A stretch of DNA of 64,000 nucleotides, taken from NCBI GenBank assembly GCA_963931865.1, contig OZ007508.1:9546781-9610780 (forward strand), written 5' to 3'. This document shows, piece after piece, positions 32,825 through 43,379 of the stretch (positions within the stretch are counted from its first letter, which is position 1; every line of letters starts with the position of its first letter). Both the position numbers and the translations under genes were made by a program. The DNA comes from Axinella damicornis (lineage: Eukaryota; Porifera; Demospongiae; Axinellida; Axinellidae). The notes under the pieces were generated by a model. That model was given only the letters and a program-made list of their open reading frames with translations, was not told the DNA's origin and did no database searches.

Positions 32825-35800
32825 ATGAACATTATTGACGCTCTGCTGGCCGAAGAAAGCCCAGATCTCGCCCGCTTGGCACAACTCAAGCGGAGTCTTG
32901 AAGAGAAACTAAGCACGTTGACACGATTGGACTCGGAAATATTGGACCTCACTGAAGATGAGGACTTGGATACTGAAATACAGGAGGCTGACGAGTTCAA
33001 GGACCGTGTGTACGGAGCAATTGTAAGGCTTGATAAGTGCACCCGCACACCCACTGGACCTGTTATACTACCGGTCCCCACACCAGTCACGACTTCGGCT
33101 GCGACACCTCCAGCTGGCGCACCAGTCGTGGTCACAACAGCTCCTACTACTGAACCGCTAGTCACCTCTCCAGTTCTAACAGCTCCTACGGGAGGTGCAG
33201 TTATGACCACGGCTACAGAAACCTCAACGGTTGCTCCGACCACGTCTGCGACAACTCCCATTTCTACCCCAGCTGTCATTCCTACACTTGGAGTGCGACT
33301 ACCCAAGCTCACGATCCAGCCGTTTGATGGTAATGTGACCCTTTGGACCTCGTTTTGGGACTCGTATGACTCAGCAATCCATCAGAATACTGGTCTGAGT
33401 GGAGTCGACAAGTTCAATTACCTTCGTTCACTGCTGAAGGGATCGGCACGAGATGCTGTCTCAGGATTGATGCTCACCGAGGTCAACTACGCGGAGGCCA
33501 TTTCTATTCTGAAGCGCCGTTTTGGGAACAAGCAGCAGATAATATCCAAACATATGGATATCCTCATGAGTATTGAAGCAGTGACGTCCCCCCACAATGT
33601 GAAGGCTCTACGTCACTTTCATGATGTCGTCGAGTCGAACATCAGAAGTCTGAAGGCACTGGGCGTGGCAGCAGAAACGTATGGAAGCCTACTAGCATCT
33701 GTCCTCATGAACAAACTACCTGGAGACTTACGCCTGATCATCGGCCGTAAGATTGGGGAAGCAGATTGGCAACTGGACGCTATCATGACGGAACTGCTGC
33801 AAGAGGTTGAAGCCCGCGAACGAGCAAACCCACTGTCAGGTTCCAGCCTGAGCAATCCGAAGAGGGGCGGGGGAAGAACGCCACCAACAGCTGCCACTTT
33901 GTTCCTGGGAGATAAGCCAAATTGCTGCTACTGCAATCATAGCCACACCCCCGAGAGATGTGACCAAGTAAACAGCCCAGAGGAGCGTAAACAAGCTCTA
34001 ATGAAGTCTGGCAGGTGCTTTGTGTGCTTGAGGAGAGGACACATTGGTCGACAGTGTCGTTCCAAGTTACGCTGTGTTGCGTGTGGAGGAAGGCACCATT
34101 CCTCAATCTGTGCTAAGACAAGGGAGAAGGAACCATCTGGGCAGGTGGAAGCCCCCATGACTGGACTCAACCCAACAGCCCCCTCCTTTCAACCGCCAAC
34201 GACCTCGTCGACGCTCCTAGTCAATGCGAGGGGACCAGTGTTGCTGCAAACCGCGAGAGTAAAACTGTTCAATCCTGAAAATCCTGAGAGAACGGTTGAA
34301 GTCAGAGCCATTCTCGACACTGGCAGTCAACAATCCTATGCGACCAAGAAGGTGAAAGATGTTCTGTCGCTAAGATGTCATGAGAAGCGAACAATGTCTG
34401 TTGTGACCTTCGGAGCAAGTGACGAGAGGACGCAGACCTATGATGTTGTCAGGATTGGAGTTACGACAAGGGACAGCCAGAAGCAAGAGATGGAGTTTGT
34501 TTGTACCCCGTTGATTTGTCAACCACTGACGGTGCAGCCCATTGACCTCTTCCAGAAAAGGTATCGACATTTGGCTGGTCTTGATCTCGCAGACCCCAAT
34601 CAGGGAGGGAATGATCTGATGGAGGTGGACCTCCTGGTTGGTTCAGACTACTACTGGTGGTTCGCAACTGGTGAGACCAAGAGAGGTGAGGATGGCCCCG
34701 TAGCTGTACACACTAGGCTGGGATGGGTCTTGTCTGGCATATTGTCAATGGAGAAGAGCTGCTCGACAGCTCACAACCTCCTCACTACACATTGTTTGAG
34801 AATCGAAGCCATACCGTCCACTCAAGACCCTCTGGACGAAGTCTTGCATTCCTTTTGGAACCTAGAATCAATGGGTGTTGACTCCAAGACAGACTCAGTC
34901 CTAGAAGAGTTTACACAGACGGTGCAGTTCAAGGACGGGCGGTATGAGGTATCACTCCCATGGAAGAGCTCACACCCCATGTTGCCAGACAACTACCTGT
35001 TGAGCAGGAAGCGGCTAGATGGCCTTGTCAAACGACTCAGACATGATCCAGAAGTGTTGAAAGAGTATGACTCAATCATCCAGAGCCAACGAAGCCAAGG
35101 CATCGTAGAAGAGGTCAATCCGCAAGAAGAGTCAGTCGATGGCCAGATACACTATCTACCTCACCACGCTGTTGTGAGAAGAGACAAATCCACTACCAAG
35201 GTGCGTGTCGTGTACGACGCCTCAGCTCGATCGACAGGGTGTTCACTGAATGAATGTTTACACAAGGGACCAAAGTTCGACCAGAAGATTCTGGATATCC
35301 TGATCCGATTTCGGACTCACAAGATTGCTCTAACAGCCGACGTTGAAAAAGCGTTCCTGATGGTATCTGTGCAAGAGTCTGATCGAGATGTGCTGCGGTT
35401 CCTGTGGTTCGACGACGTACACAGTGAGAATTGCAAGATGATTTGTCTCAGGTTTACCAGAGTGGTATTTGGGGTCTCATGTAGTCCCTTCCTGTTGAAT
35501 GCCACCCTGCGACACCACCTTGACAAGTACGTCACTTCACATCCCGAAACGGTCAACAAACTGACTGCATCCCTGTACGTGGACGACGTAGTCACAGGAG
35601 CTAAGGACGAGGAAGAGGCGTACCAACTCTACCTGGAGTCCAAGAGTGTCCTCAAGGAAGGAGGTTTTAACCTCCGCAAATTTGTGACCAACGCCGGCTC
35701 CCTGCAAGTGAAGATTGATGCGAAGGAAGGGTCGGCTCATAGTCCTCGTGATGATCAGTCATCGGTTGGTCCTACAGATGAAACCTACACCAAAGCTACA

Positions 35801-38410
35801 TTGGCCCCAGCCCAACCAGTGCTCTCTGGTGAACAGAAGATTCTTGGTGTCTGCTGGAATGTGGACGATGACCAGCTGCATTTTGGATTTGCCAATATAG
35901 CTCATCAAGCTAGACAGCTGGAACCCACCAAGCGGAACGTAGTGAGTATAGTGGGACGTTTCTATGATCCACTAGGGTTTCTATCCCCAATTGTCATTCG
36001 CTTCAAGACGCTGTTTCAAGAGCTGTGCGAAAGGGGACAAGACTGGGATCAGCCGCTCGCACTGGATTTGTTGGCCAAGTGGAAGGGGCTGATTGATGAG
36101 CTGGAATGCTGTCCAGTGATGTGTCTGCCCCGGTGTATCTGGAATGGATCTCCTACTGAAGGTGTAAGTTGCTCATTGCATGGGTTTTGCGATGCCTCAA
36201 AGCATGCTTATGCAGCAGTTGTGTATCTGGTACTTCAGAGTCCAGTGGGACAAACAGTGAGATTCATAGCATCCAAAACTAGGGTGTCCCCACTGAAGCC
36301 TCAGACAATTCCCCGGCTTGAGTTACTGTCTGCGCTATTGCTAGCCAGACTAATGAAGAGTGTTGCCACAAGCCTAGGATCAGAAATGAAGTTAGAGGAA
36401 CCTACCTGTTATACCGACTCTGAAGTATCCTTGTATTGGATTCAGGGTGTTGACCGTGTTTGGAAGCAGTTCGTTCAGCACCGTGTGATAGAAATTAGGG
36501 ATCTTCTCCCTAGTGCTTGCTGGCGTCATTGCCCGGGTGTTGACAACCCAGCCGACTTGCCCTCTAGAGGTGTTAAACCAGCTGACCTTGCCAAGAATGA
36601 CTTGTGGTTAAGTGGGCCCCAGTGGATTGGAACTGTATTTGATGAAGAATCCCAGTTTGAGATGCCTGCTGAGTGCTCGACCGAACTGCGAGCAAGGGAC
36701 AGGCCGATAGTATTGAGGGTGGATGCCATCAAGGACAATTCAAATGTTGAAGAGCTGATTGATTGCCAACGATACAGCTCACTGCAAAACCTTTTGAGTA
36801 TCACTGGTCGAGTATTAGAGTTTGTCCACAGACTCAGAATGAAGACAAGGCACGCTGTTGACGTGTCCACAGAACTGAACCATAACCAAGGGGCTGAATT
36901 GCTTTGGATTCGAGCTGCTCAGGTACAGCTTTTGCAAGATCCTTACTTTGAGAAGTTGAAGGGACAGTTTGGTCTCTTCTTCGACGAGGAGGGTGTTTGG
37001 AGGTGCGGTGGACGTCTGTCCAAGGCAGAAATCCCATATGGTGTAAAACACCCTATCCTGTTACCCAGACAACACCATCTGACCACATTGGTTGTGAGAC
37101 GTGCACACTCGAGAGTCCTTCACAATGGTGTGAAAGAAACACTCACCGAAGTTAGGTCCAAGTTTTGGATCGTCAAGGGTCGGGCTTTCGTGAAGAAGTG
37201 TATACACCAGTGTGTTGTCTGCAAGAAGTACGAAGGGAGACCCCTCATTGGACCCACTCCTCCTCCACTGCCTGAGTTCAGAGTGCACCAGGAGCCCCCT
37301 TTCACTTTCACCGGAGTGGATTTTGCGGGACCTCTCCATGTCAAGTTTGGAAGCACTGCCTCGGAGAGTAAGGTATGGATATGTCTCTATACCTGTTGTG
37401 TAACTAGAGCAGTGCATCTTGAGGTGGTACCAGATTTAACAACTGCAGCATTCCTACGAAGTTTAAAGCGTTTTACCGCCCGTAGAGGCCTACCCAGAAG
37501 ATTTGTGTCAGACAACGGTAAAACCTTTAAGGCTGCTTCCAAGGCCATCCAGGCAATGATGCAACATGAGGAGGTACAACAGTACTTGGCAGGTGTGGGG
37601 GTACAATGGACTTTCAATCTGGCTAGAGCTCCGTGGTGGGGTGGTGTATTTGAACGCATGATAAGAATGACCAAACGCTGCCTCAAGAAGATTGTGGGGA
37701 GAGCTAGACTCACTCTGGACGAGTTTACCACTCTGATAACAGAAGTAGAAGGAGTCATCAATTCTCGACCCATCTCATACGTGTCATCTGATGACACCGA
37801 GGAACCTCTGACACCTGCTCACTTACTGTGTGGCCGTAGACTTCTCAGTCTTCCTGACTCAATTTGCTACACTGATTCTGAAGAAGAGTACGGTCTCAGC
37901 CGGGAACATTTGACGAGACGATTGGTGCACCTCAATAAACTGCTGAGTGACTTCTGGAGCAGATGGCAAACAGAATATCTCCTGGAATTGAGAGACAGCC
38001 ACAGATATGTGGGAAAAACTTCAGACAAAGACTCTGTACGTGTGGGAGATGTTGTGTTGGTGCATGACACAAAACCGAGAGGCTTCTGGAAGCTTGCCCG
38101 AATCACTAAACTCGTATCAGGACAGGATGGACGCGTGTGTGGTGCCATACTGAAAGTGGCCTCTCCGGGTAAGAAGGCCCACACACTGAAGCGCCCACTT
38201 CAACGTTTGTACCCACTGGAAATACCTCACCCATCATCAGATGAGAGAGTTGAGGAACTGATTCTTGAACACGATACAGAAACCCAAGCTACCGAAGCAG
38301 AAAATGGAACTGTTGAGCGATCTGGTCGACCTATGAGGTCTGCGGCAAAGAAGGCCCGAGACAACATCAGAGCTATCGCCTTTTGTGAACAGGACAGTGA
38401 TCAGGACTAA
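32825..38410 (+). CDS. BEL/Pao gag-pol polyprotein
   Basis: 1861 residues in one frame. Approximate order: acidic N-terminus and Thr/Pro linker (1-155); gag-like DUF1759 region (about 160-330); Cys-rich zinc knuckles (about 369-425, with CFVCLRRGHIGRQC); retroviral-type aspartic protease with DTGSQ (about 498); reverse transcriptase (about 790-950, catalytic YVDD near 918); RNase H (about 1115-1250, GFCDAS and CYTDSE); integrase zinc finger (about 1427-1469, H-H-C-C), integrase core with D...D...E (about 1495, 1562, 1607); and a C-terminal DUF5641 domain (about 1700-1800). All catalytic residues I can check are present. There is no env-like ORF. The product makes cDNA from the element RNA and integrates it. 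Confidence 0.95.
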   Translation: MNIIDALLAEESPDLARLAQLKRSLEEKLSTLTRLDSEILDLTEDEDLDTEIQEADEFKDRVYGAIVRLDKCTRTPTGPVILPVPTPVTTSAATPPAGAPVVVTTAPTTEPLVTSPVLTAPTGGAVMTTATETSTVAPTTSATTPISTPAVIPTLGVRLPKLTIQPFDGNVTLWTSFWDSYDSAIHQNTGLSGVDKFNYLRSLLKGSARDAVSGLMLTEVNYAEAISILKRRFGNKQQIISKHMDILMSIEAVTSPHNVKALRHFHDVVESNIRSLKALGVAAETYGSLLASVLMNKLPGDLRLIIGRKIGEADWQLDAIMTELLQEVEARERANPLSGSSLSNPKRGGGRTPPTAATLFLGDKPNCCYCNHSHTPERCDQVNSPEERKQALMKSGRCFVCLRRGHIGRQCRSKLRCVACGGRHHSSICAKTREKEPSGQVEAPMTGLNPTAPSFQPPTTSSTLLVNARGPVLLQTARVKLFNPENPERTVEVRAILDTGSQQSYATKKVKDVLSLRCHEKRTMSVVTFGASDERTQTYDVVRIGVTTRDSQKQEMEFVCTPLICQPLTVQPIDLFQKRYRHLAGLDLADPNQGGNDLMEVDLLVGSDYYWWFATGETKRGEDGPVAVHTRLGWVLSGILSMEKSCSTAHNLLTTHCLRIEAIPSTQDPLDEVLHSFWNLESMGVDSKTDSVLEEFTQTVQFKDGRYEVSLPWKSSHPMLPDNYLLSRKRLDGLVKRLRHDPEVLKEYDSIIQSQRSQGIVEEVNPQEESVDGQIHYLPHHAVVRRDKSTTKVRVVYDASARSTGCSLNECLHKGPKFDQKILDILIRFRTHKIALTADVEKAFLMVSVQESDRDVLRFLWFDDVHSENCKMICLRFTRVVFGVSCSPFLLNATLRHHLDKYVTSHPETVNKLTASLYVDDVVTGAKDEEEAYQLYLESKSVLKEGGFNLRKFVTNAGSLQVKIDAKEGSAHSPRDDQSSVGPTDETYTKATLAPAQPVLSGEQKILGVCWNVDDDQLHFGFANIAHQARQLEPTKRNVVSIVGRFYDPLGFLSPIVIRFKTLFQELCERGQDWDQPLALDLLAKWKGLIDELECCPVMCLPRCIWNGSPTEGVSCSLHGFCDASKHAYAAVVYLVLQSPVGQTVRFIASKTRVSPLKPQTIPRLELLSALLLARLMKSVATSLGSEMKLEEPTCYTDSEVSLYWIQGVDRVWKQFVQHRVIEIRDLLPSACWRHCPGVDNPADLPSRGVKPADLAKNDLWLSGPQWIGTVFDEESQFEMPAECSTELRARDRPIVLRVDAIKDNSNVEELIDCQRYSSLQNLLSITGRVLEFVHRLRMKTRHAVDVSTELNHNQGAELLWIRAAQVQLLQDPYFEKLKGQFGLFFDEEGVWRCGGRLSKAEIPYGVKHPILLPRQHHLTTLVVRRAHSRVLHNGVKETLTEVRSKFWIVKGRAFVKKCIHQCVVCKKYEGRPLIGPTPPPLPEFRVHQEPPFTFTGVDFAGPLHVKFGSTASESKVWICLYTCCVTRAVHLEVVPDLTTAAFLRSLKRFTARRGLPRRFVSDNGKTFKAASKAIQAMMQHEEVQQYLAGVGVQWTFNLARAPWWGGVFERMIRMTKRCLKKIVGRARLTLDEFTTLITEVEGVINSRPISYVSSDDTEEPLTPAHLLCGRRLLSLPDSICYTDSEEEYGLSREHLTRRLVHLNKLLSDFWSRWQTEYLLELRDSHRYVGKTSDKDSVRVGDVVLVHDTKPRGFWKLARITKLVSGQDGRVCGAILKVASPGKKAHTLKRPLQRLYPLEIPHPSSDERVEELILEHDTETQATEAENGTVERSGRPMRSAAKKARDNIRAIAFCEQDSDQD

Positions 38411-38482
38411 GGAACTCATGTATGTCAAACTGTAATATTATGCTTATTGTCATTTTGTGAACCTCTGTTGACCATCGCTGGT

Positions 38483-38497
38483 CAACCCGGGGGAGTG
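38483..38497 (+). promoter_or_regulatory. Polypurine tract candidate
   Basis: A purine run (gggggag) sits just before the 3' LTR, the expected place for plus-strand priming. It is preceded by a short hairpin, gttgaccatcgctggtcaac. Confidence 0.5.
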
Positions 38498-38681
38498 TGT
38501 TGGAGACAATAATTGTATGAATAATTTATGATCACTGATTTGATTTGTGCGCATGCGTGTTCATGCAGTTGTGCCATGCCATGTGAAACTGAGAAATGAA
38601 TTTCTGAACGACGGCCAGTGAACTGAACTGAGTAGTCTAGTACATATACAGTGCATGCTGAAATACGATCGCCTACTAACA
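38498..38681 (+). repeat. 3' LTR
   Basis: 184 bp, identical by eye to the 5' LTR and followed by target copy cttcc. Confidence 0.95.
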
Positions 38682-38686
38682 CTTCC

Positions 38687-39483
38687 TGCATCCAAATTTT
38701 GCTAGCAGAAGCTATACAGGCCTGAGTATGTAACAGGCAAATGGACGAAGCAGTGTTACCCCCAAAGCTGACAGGAAAGGGGGGAAGAACCTAAATATGA
38801 CCAGATCAAAGAACCTAATGCATTCCAATGACCACATCAAAGGATATTAGGCCAGGAAAGGGGGAAGAACACCCTGATACCTTAACACTGTAAAAATTAA
38901 TTGGTTGTTTTAATCACAGAGTGGTTACCTTGCATGGGTACAGACAGGCTGGAGACAGTGGTTATAGGAGGTTTACTCAATTGGGGTTAGGGTAATTGCA
39001 TAAGACAACCTGCAAGATCACTGGCTCTATAACAGGTTGTCATGGAAATGTCATGCCCTTGTTGACAGCAGAGATATGTTTAGTGCTTAATAATAATATT
39101 ATTAAGATCACATGGATTATGGTTGTAAGAGAATCTGGACCGCTTCCTCTCAAGTTGCCTTATGCAATTAGTCTCTGAAACCCTTCTAACCACCACCTCC
39201 AGCTTTTCTGCAACCAGGGTAACCACTCTGTGGCTAAAACAACTGATTTGTTTTTGCAGTGTTCTCTGCTGGATGAAGGTCACAGCAGAGTTTAATCAAT
39301 CACACAGGGTGCTCAGTTAATGTAGTAGCAGTGCTAGGTTTGTCCATCCCAATCCATTCCCACCTCCAGGTTTTTGTCATTTGCTATATACTGCAAGTGG
39401 CAAACTGGCAGTGGGAATATAGGGTTGGGACAATTGTTGTTTAATCTCACAACCAATGAGCCATTATGGCTCTATACTCCAAT

Positions 39484-39517
<34 letters not shown>

Positions 39518-40053
39518 TATATGTAGACAGTATTCTGTGTTCATAGAGTAGGGTGGGTTTACTCTTATGACTTTAGTTTCATTTAGTTTGAAATTCACAC
39601 ACTGTGCAATCACACTAATGAAGCACATGCCACCTGGGCACAATAAGAGTAGCACACCTTTTAATGCTACACACATTTCTCTACAAGTAAACTTGTGAAT
39701 GGCTAGCTCAGGCTACCAGCCTGGCTAATCCTTGCCCAACCAATGACAGTACGCAGCATACACAGATCCAGAGGTCAAGAAGCTAGAGTGTTTACCAGGT
39801 GATTAAACCCAACTGGCCAGTCACCCTGCTACTGACATGCTGTGTAGTTGCAGTCAGTGAATCAAACAAAATCACTTCCCTCACTCTGGGGCTCCTCTCC
39901 TGAACTATACCATCTGGTTTTAAGCTGGTTTTCAATATGTTGTGGAGATGATTGTCTATGACAACAGCATAATTAGGATATGCATATATGGTAACTTTGC
40001 TGTTCAGTGTTCCACCAGAACACACTCATTCTTGACTGACACCTGCACCTCAC
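38687..40053. other. Ankyrin-gene intron
   Basis: No exon recognised. It contains a poly-C run of about 31 near 39486-39516 and a direct/inverted pair around 38900 and 39230 (gtggttaccttgc / accactctgtgg). Confidence 0.4.
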
Positions 40054-40152
40054 CTCTGTCTCCTGCTCCAGACCAGCTCCAGCCCGGAGAAGCATCTCAG
40101 CAGCACGGTCATGACCTTGCTGGCAGGCAACGTGCAGTGCAGCAAACCCGTT
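40054..40152 (-). CDS. Ankyrin repeat exon (99 nt)
   Basis: Phase-0 exon of 33 codons between acceptor (ctctcacag) and donor (AGAG|GTGAGG). It encodes NGFAALHVACQQGHDRAAEM and LLRAGAGLEQETE, a complete ankyrin repeat with A.LH.A...GH...LL..GA. The BEL element lies in the intron between this exon and 30609-30707. Confidence 0.85.
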
Positions 40153-40667
40153 CTGTGAGAGGGAGATCCAACAAGGTTAAGAATCAAGTATTCACTGGAC
40201 CTCATTCATGTCCGAACTATAGACTTCCTGGCAGTGATTGCCTGTGGAACACTAGCTAATCAACATGTACAAGATTTATTTGATCATGGGGAGACAAACT
40301 TAAGACAAACTGTATGAAAGACTGGTTCATAGGACACTCCATCTGGGGACAGGACACCAAGGAACTTGTTCACAAGCTTAATACTCCAAAGTTGGAGGGT
40401 TTTGGCTTTAATTAGATACGGATAGACAAAAACATAATTTGACAATTGTGTAGAGACTTAGATAATAGAACTAGTATATTTATCTATGGTAGAGAGAACC
40501 CTGGGTACCCCCAGCCCCCTACACACACACACATACCTATGAAACCATCTGAAATGTGGATGCACATGTACATCATGCACACCTTATACCCAGTCAAATC
40601 TTAATCAGCACATGTCTATGATGACAGCTAACAAAGTCAATGTCCAGTGACTGGAAAAACTGACTAC

Positions 40668-40995
40668 AGTCCCTCACAGTCAGACTGAGAGCACTGCATG
40701 GTCCAGTCCCTCACAGTCAGACTGAGAGCACTGCATGGTCCAGTCACTCACAGTCAGACTGAGAGCACTGCATGGTCCAGTCACTCACAGTCAGACTGAG
40801 AGCACTGCATGGTCCAGTCCCTCACAGTCAGACTGAGAGCACTGCATGGTCCAGTCACTCACAGTCAGACTGAGAGCACTGCATGGTCCAGTCCCTCACA
40901 GTCAGACTGAGAGCACTGCATGGTCCAGTCCCTCACAGTCAGACTGAGAGCACTGCATGATCCAGTCCCTCACAGTCAGACTGAGAGTACTGCGT
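40668..40995. repeat. 37-bp minisatellite
   Basis: About nine units of a 37-bp period (agactgagagcactgcatgg core). Each unit contains the self-complementary stretch ctcacagtcagactgagag. Units vary between agtccctc and agtcactc. Confidence 0.9.
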
Positions 40996-41916
40996 GGTTC
41001 AAGTGCAGTAGACTCAAATCTACCACCTGCACTTGCTGGCACCAGCACCACAAGCACTAGTAGTGAACATGTGACTACATTAGATGAGCATGAGGTTGAT
41101 TCCTGGAACAGAGTTGGCTAGTAATCTTTGTCTACTCCCTAACCACAATCTGTTCACTCAGAAACAGTACGTAGGTTCATTTTCTATCCCACTGTTTGGG
41201 AACGACTCCCTGTAAGAGTTCAAAGGTCATGATGACAGGAATGTTGTATTGTTCTCACTGGACATAGGCTTGAGAATATTATGCTGACAAAAGCATGCAT
41301 TGTTCTTTGATGCTCAAACGCTATGGTGATTATGCTACCAATCTGTACAACTATGCTTCGTTTATTTCAAAGCTTCATACAAAGTGCATTTGAATTCATT
41401 ACTATAACCACCCCGTAACAAAAGAAACCATTAACTTATTTTTTATTGCTGGATACCTGACCTTGAGAATCAGGAATGGTAGGTTTAAAAGCTTTTTGAT
41501 GGCATGCCAACTCTCCCTACCCATCCAGCAATAATTTGATTTAGCAAACCTCCTTTCATCGTCAAAAGAAGGCTGTATTCAGTCCTTTTCGTCATCCAGC
41601 TTCATTGTTCTTGAGTTCACTACAAAACAGCTGCCCAAACAATTCAAAAACAAGCTGTAAACTTGTTGCTATGTAACTAGGTTGTTATGGGTGACAAGAA
41701 AATTTTTCTTCAATGTATAATTAGAGGACTACCTTTGAAGTAAAGTAATGTGCCTAGTAAGTCCATTCCTAGCAATTACTGGTAGTTGTATGCCTTCTAT
41801 TATCAGACTTTTAATGCTACTGTGAAACTTCTGAAACAATCTTGGATACCTACTACAAAACTTCTTGAAAGTCATGTTAGACTAGTTAGTGTGTTGACTA
41901 CAATTACTGTTCTCAC
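40996..41916. other. Ankyrin-gene intron
   Basis: No exon recognised between the 37-bp repeat and the next ankyrin exon. Confidence 0.4.
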
Positions 41917-42015
41917 TGTTTTATGGAGGTTAGTGTTGGCCCCTGCTGCCAGAAGGATCTCAACCACCTTCTGGTGACCACCGAAGCTTGCAGACCACAG
42001 TGGTGTCTCACCATC
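41917..42015 (-). CDS. Ankyrin repeat exon (99 nt)
   Basis: Phase-0 exon of 33 codons with acceptor (ttctctgtag) and donor (AAACA|GTGAGA). It encodes DGETPLWSASFGGHQKVVEI and LLAAGANTNLHKT, a textbook ankyrin repeat. Same exon-per-repeat design as its neighbours. Confidence 0.85.
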
Positions 42016-43379
42016 CTACAGAGAATGTGTGTTAGCATTGTAAGGGCAAATGAAGTTTCCTGTCACAAGATAATGAACATGTCCAACATGCTGAGGAGTA
42101 TAACACAAGTACACCAGTGTAATTTATACAGCTATTTGGTTGTCAACCATAATATTATTATCATATAGATTATAATGTATACCTAATGTTATGCTGCAGT
42201 GCTCATGGAAAGTGCCAACTATGCACAATTACGCATGCTCAAGAATGTGAATGAGTTGTCAAGCAAACACATAATGTACAGTAATACATGTATAGGCACA
42301 GGCACAGGTCAAAGGTACTACTAAACATCAATTATGTTATCTTGTATAGTGCAATTAAAATGCACCCACTTGGACAGTTACCCTCAGGTAATTCACTGAC
42401 CAGTCTATGGAGAATGTGTGTTTGAAGGACAAGTGTAGTTTCCTGTCACATGATAAGTGACACATGTCCAATATTAAGAATGAGTACAGACACCACTATC
42501 AAGGGTGGTGGAAGCATGGGGGCTATGGGGGCTGTAGTCCCCTTCCAACATGCACAATTACCACAATACCGGATACCGCTGTGGATTCAAGTTAATACAT
42601 ATTTTGTCCTTAGATTTTGCCACTACTGCGCAATTGGGGTTGCAACGGCTACCAGGAGTGCAGTTGCCCCTCAAAAGTATAATAATACAAGCTGTAGAGT
42701 CGAGTAAGTCATCCAGTTCTACTGTCAGATGATGATCTGTGCTATACAGTCGCTGCTGACATGGACTGCAGTCCTGCATGATGCTAAAACAAAGGTTCAG
42801 TGTGGGTGGTGCATGAGGAGTGGACAGGGATGGGGGCGGGGCTGGCTGGTCAGGGGGTGGGTCTGAATGTTTGAGGGAACCATGTTGTCTAGTGTGTAGT
42901 CCATGCAGGTAATCCATGCAGTGAATGATATCTACTACTACACTCCTTGTAAATGTGCACATCCGTTGTCTGATAAGTACATGCAGTACATGTGCATGTG
43001 AAGTCTGCATGTGACACGTGGCACATGTAGAGCATGTGGATGTCACTTATTGCCATGGCAACCAACAGACTATAGTGTGGCAACTGGGACTTTGAAGATA
43101 ACTATACCCCAGTCTCGGATGTGAAGATGACTAAAATGTTGTGGATAACAATCTCAAGGTTTCCTAAACTACTCGGAATACTACACCAGGGGAAAGATGT
43201 GAATAGGAGAGCTAGCATTGATTGCATCAACATGGAGTAGGAAATGGAGAGCAAAAGGGAGCCTATACACAGCAATGCTGCTTACTGGTATGTTTTATTG
43301 GTTGGATTTTCTCCACTCAACTGTCAGTATAGTTACCGTGAAGAAAAGTCCTGCTCTATGTCATAGTACTGGAGGAACA
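42016..43379. other. Ankyrin-gene intron
   Basis: No exon recognised. It contains a solo cggctaccaggagtgcagtt end near 42650, of the family nested at 22548-23025, and repeats of gagaatgtgtgtt (42021, 42410). Confidence 0.4.

Larger units (their letters stand above)
32446..38686 (+). mobile_element. Complete BEL/Pao LTR retrotransposon
   Basis: Element of 6231 bp (32451-38681) with 184-bp LTRs that look identical by eye, bounded by TG...CA and a 5-bp target duplication cttcc (32446-32450, 38682-38686). One uninterrupted 1861-codon ORF carries gag and all pol domains. It lies in an intron of the ankyrin gene, on the opposite strand. Identical LTRs plus an intact ORF indicate a recent insertion that may still be active (inference). 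Confidence 0.95.

Noticed and set aside
32707..33312. 201-codon minus ORF
   Set aside because: It is a shadow of the BEL gag N-terminus, whose Thr/Pro codons give an open antisense frame.
40668..40995. Palindrome-containing repeats as a CRISPR-like array
   Set aside because: Units are directly abutting and near-identical, so it is an ordinary minisatellite.
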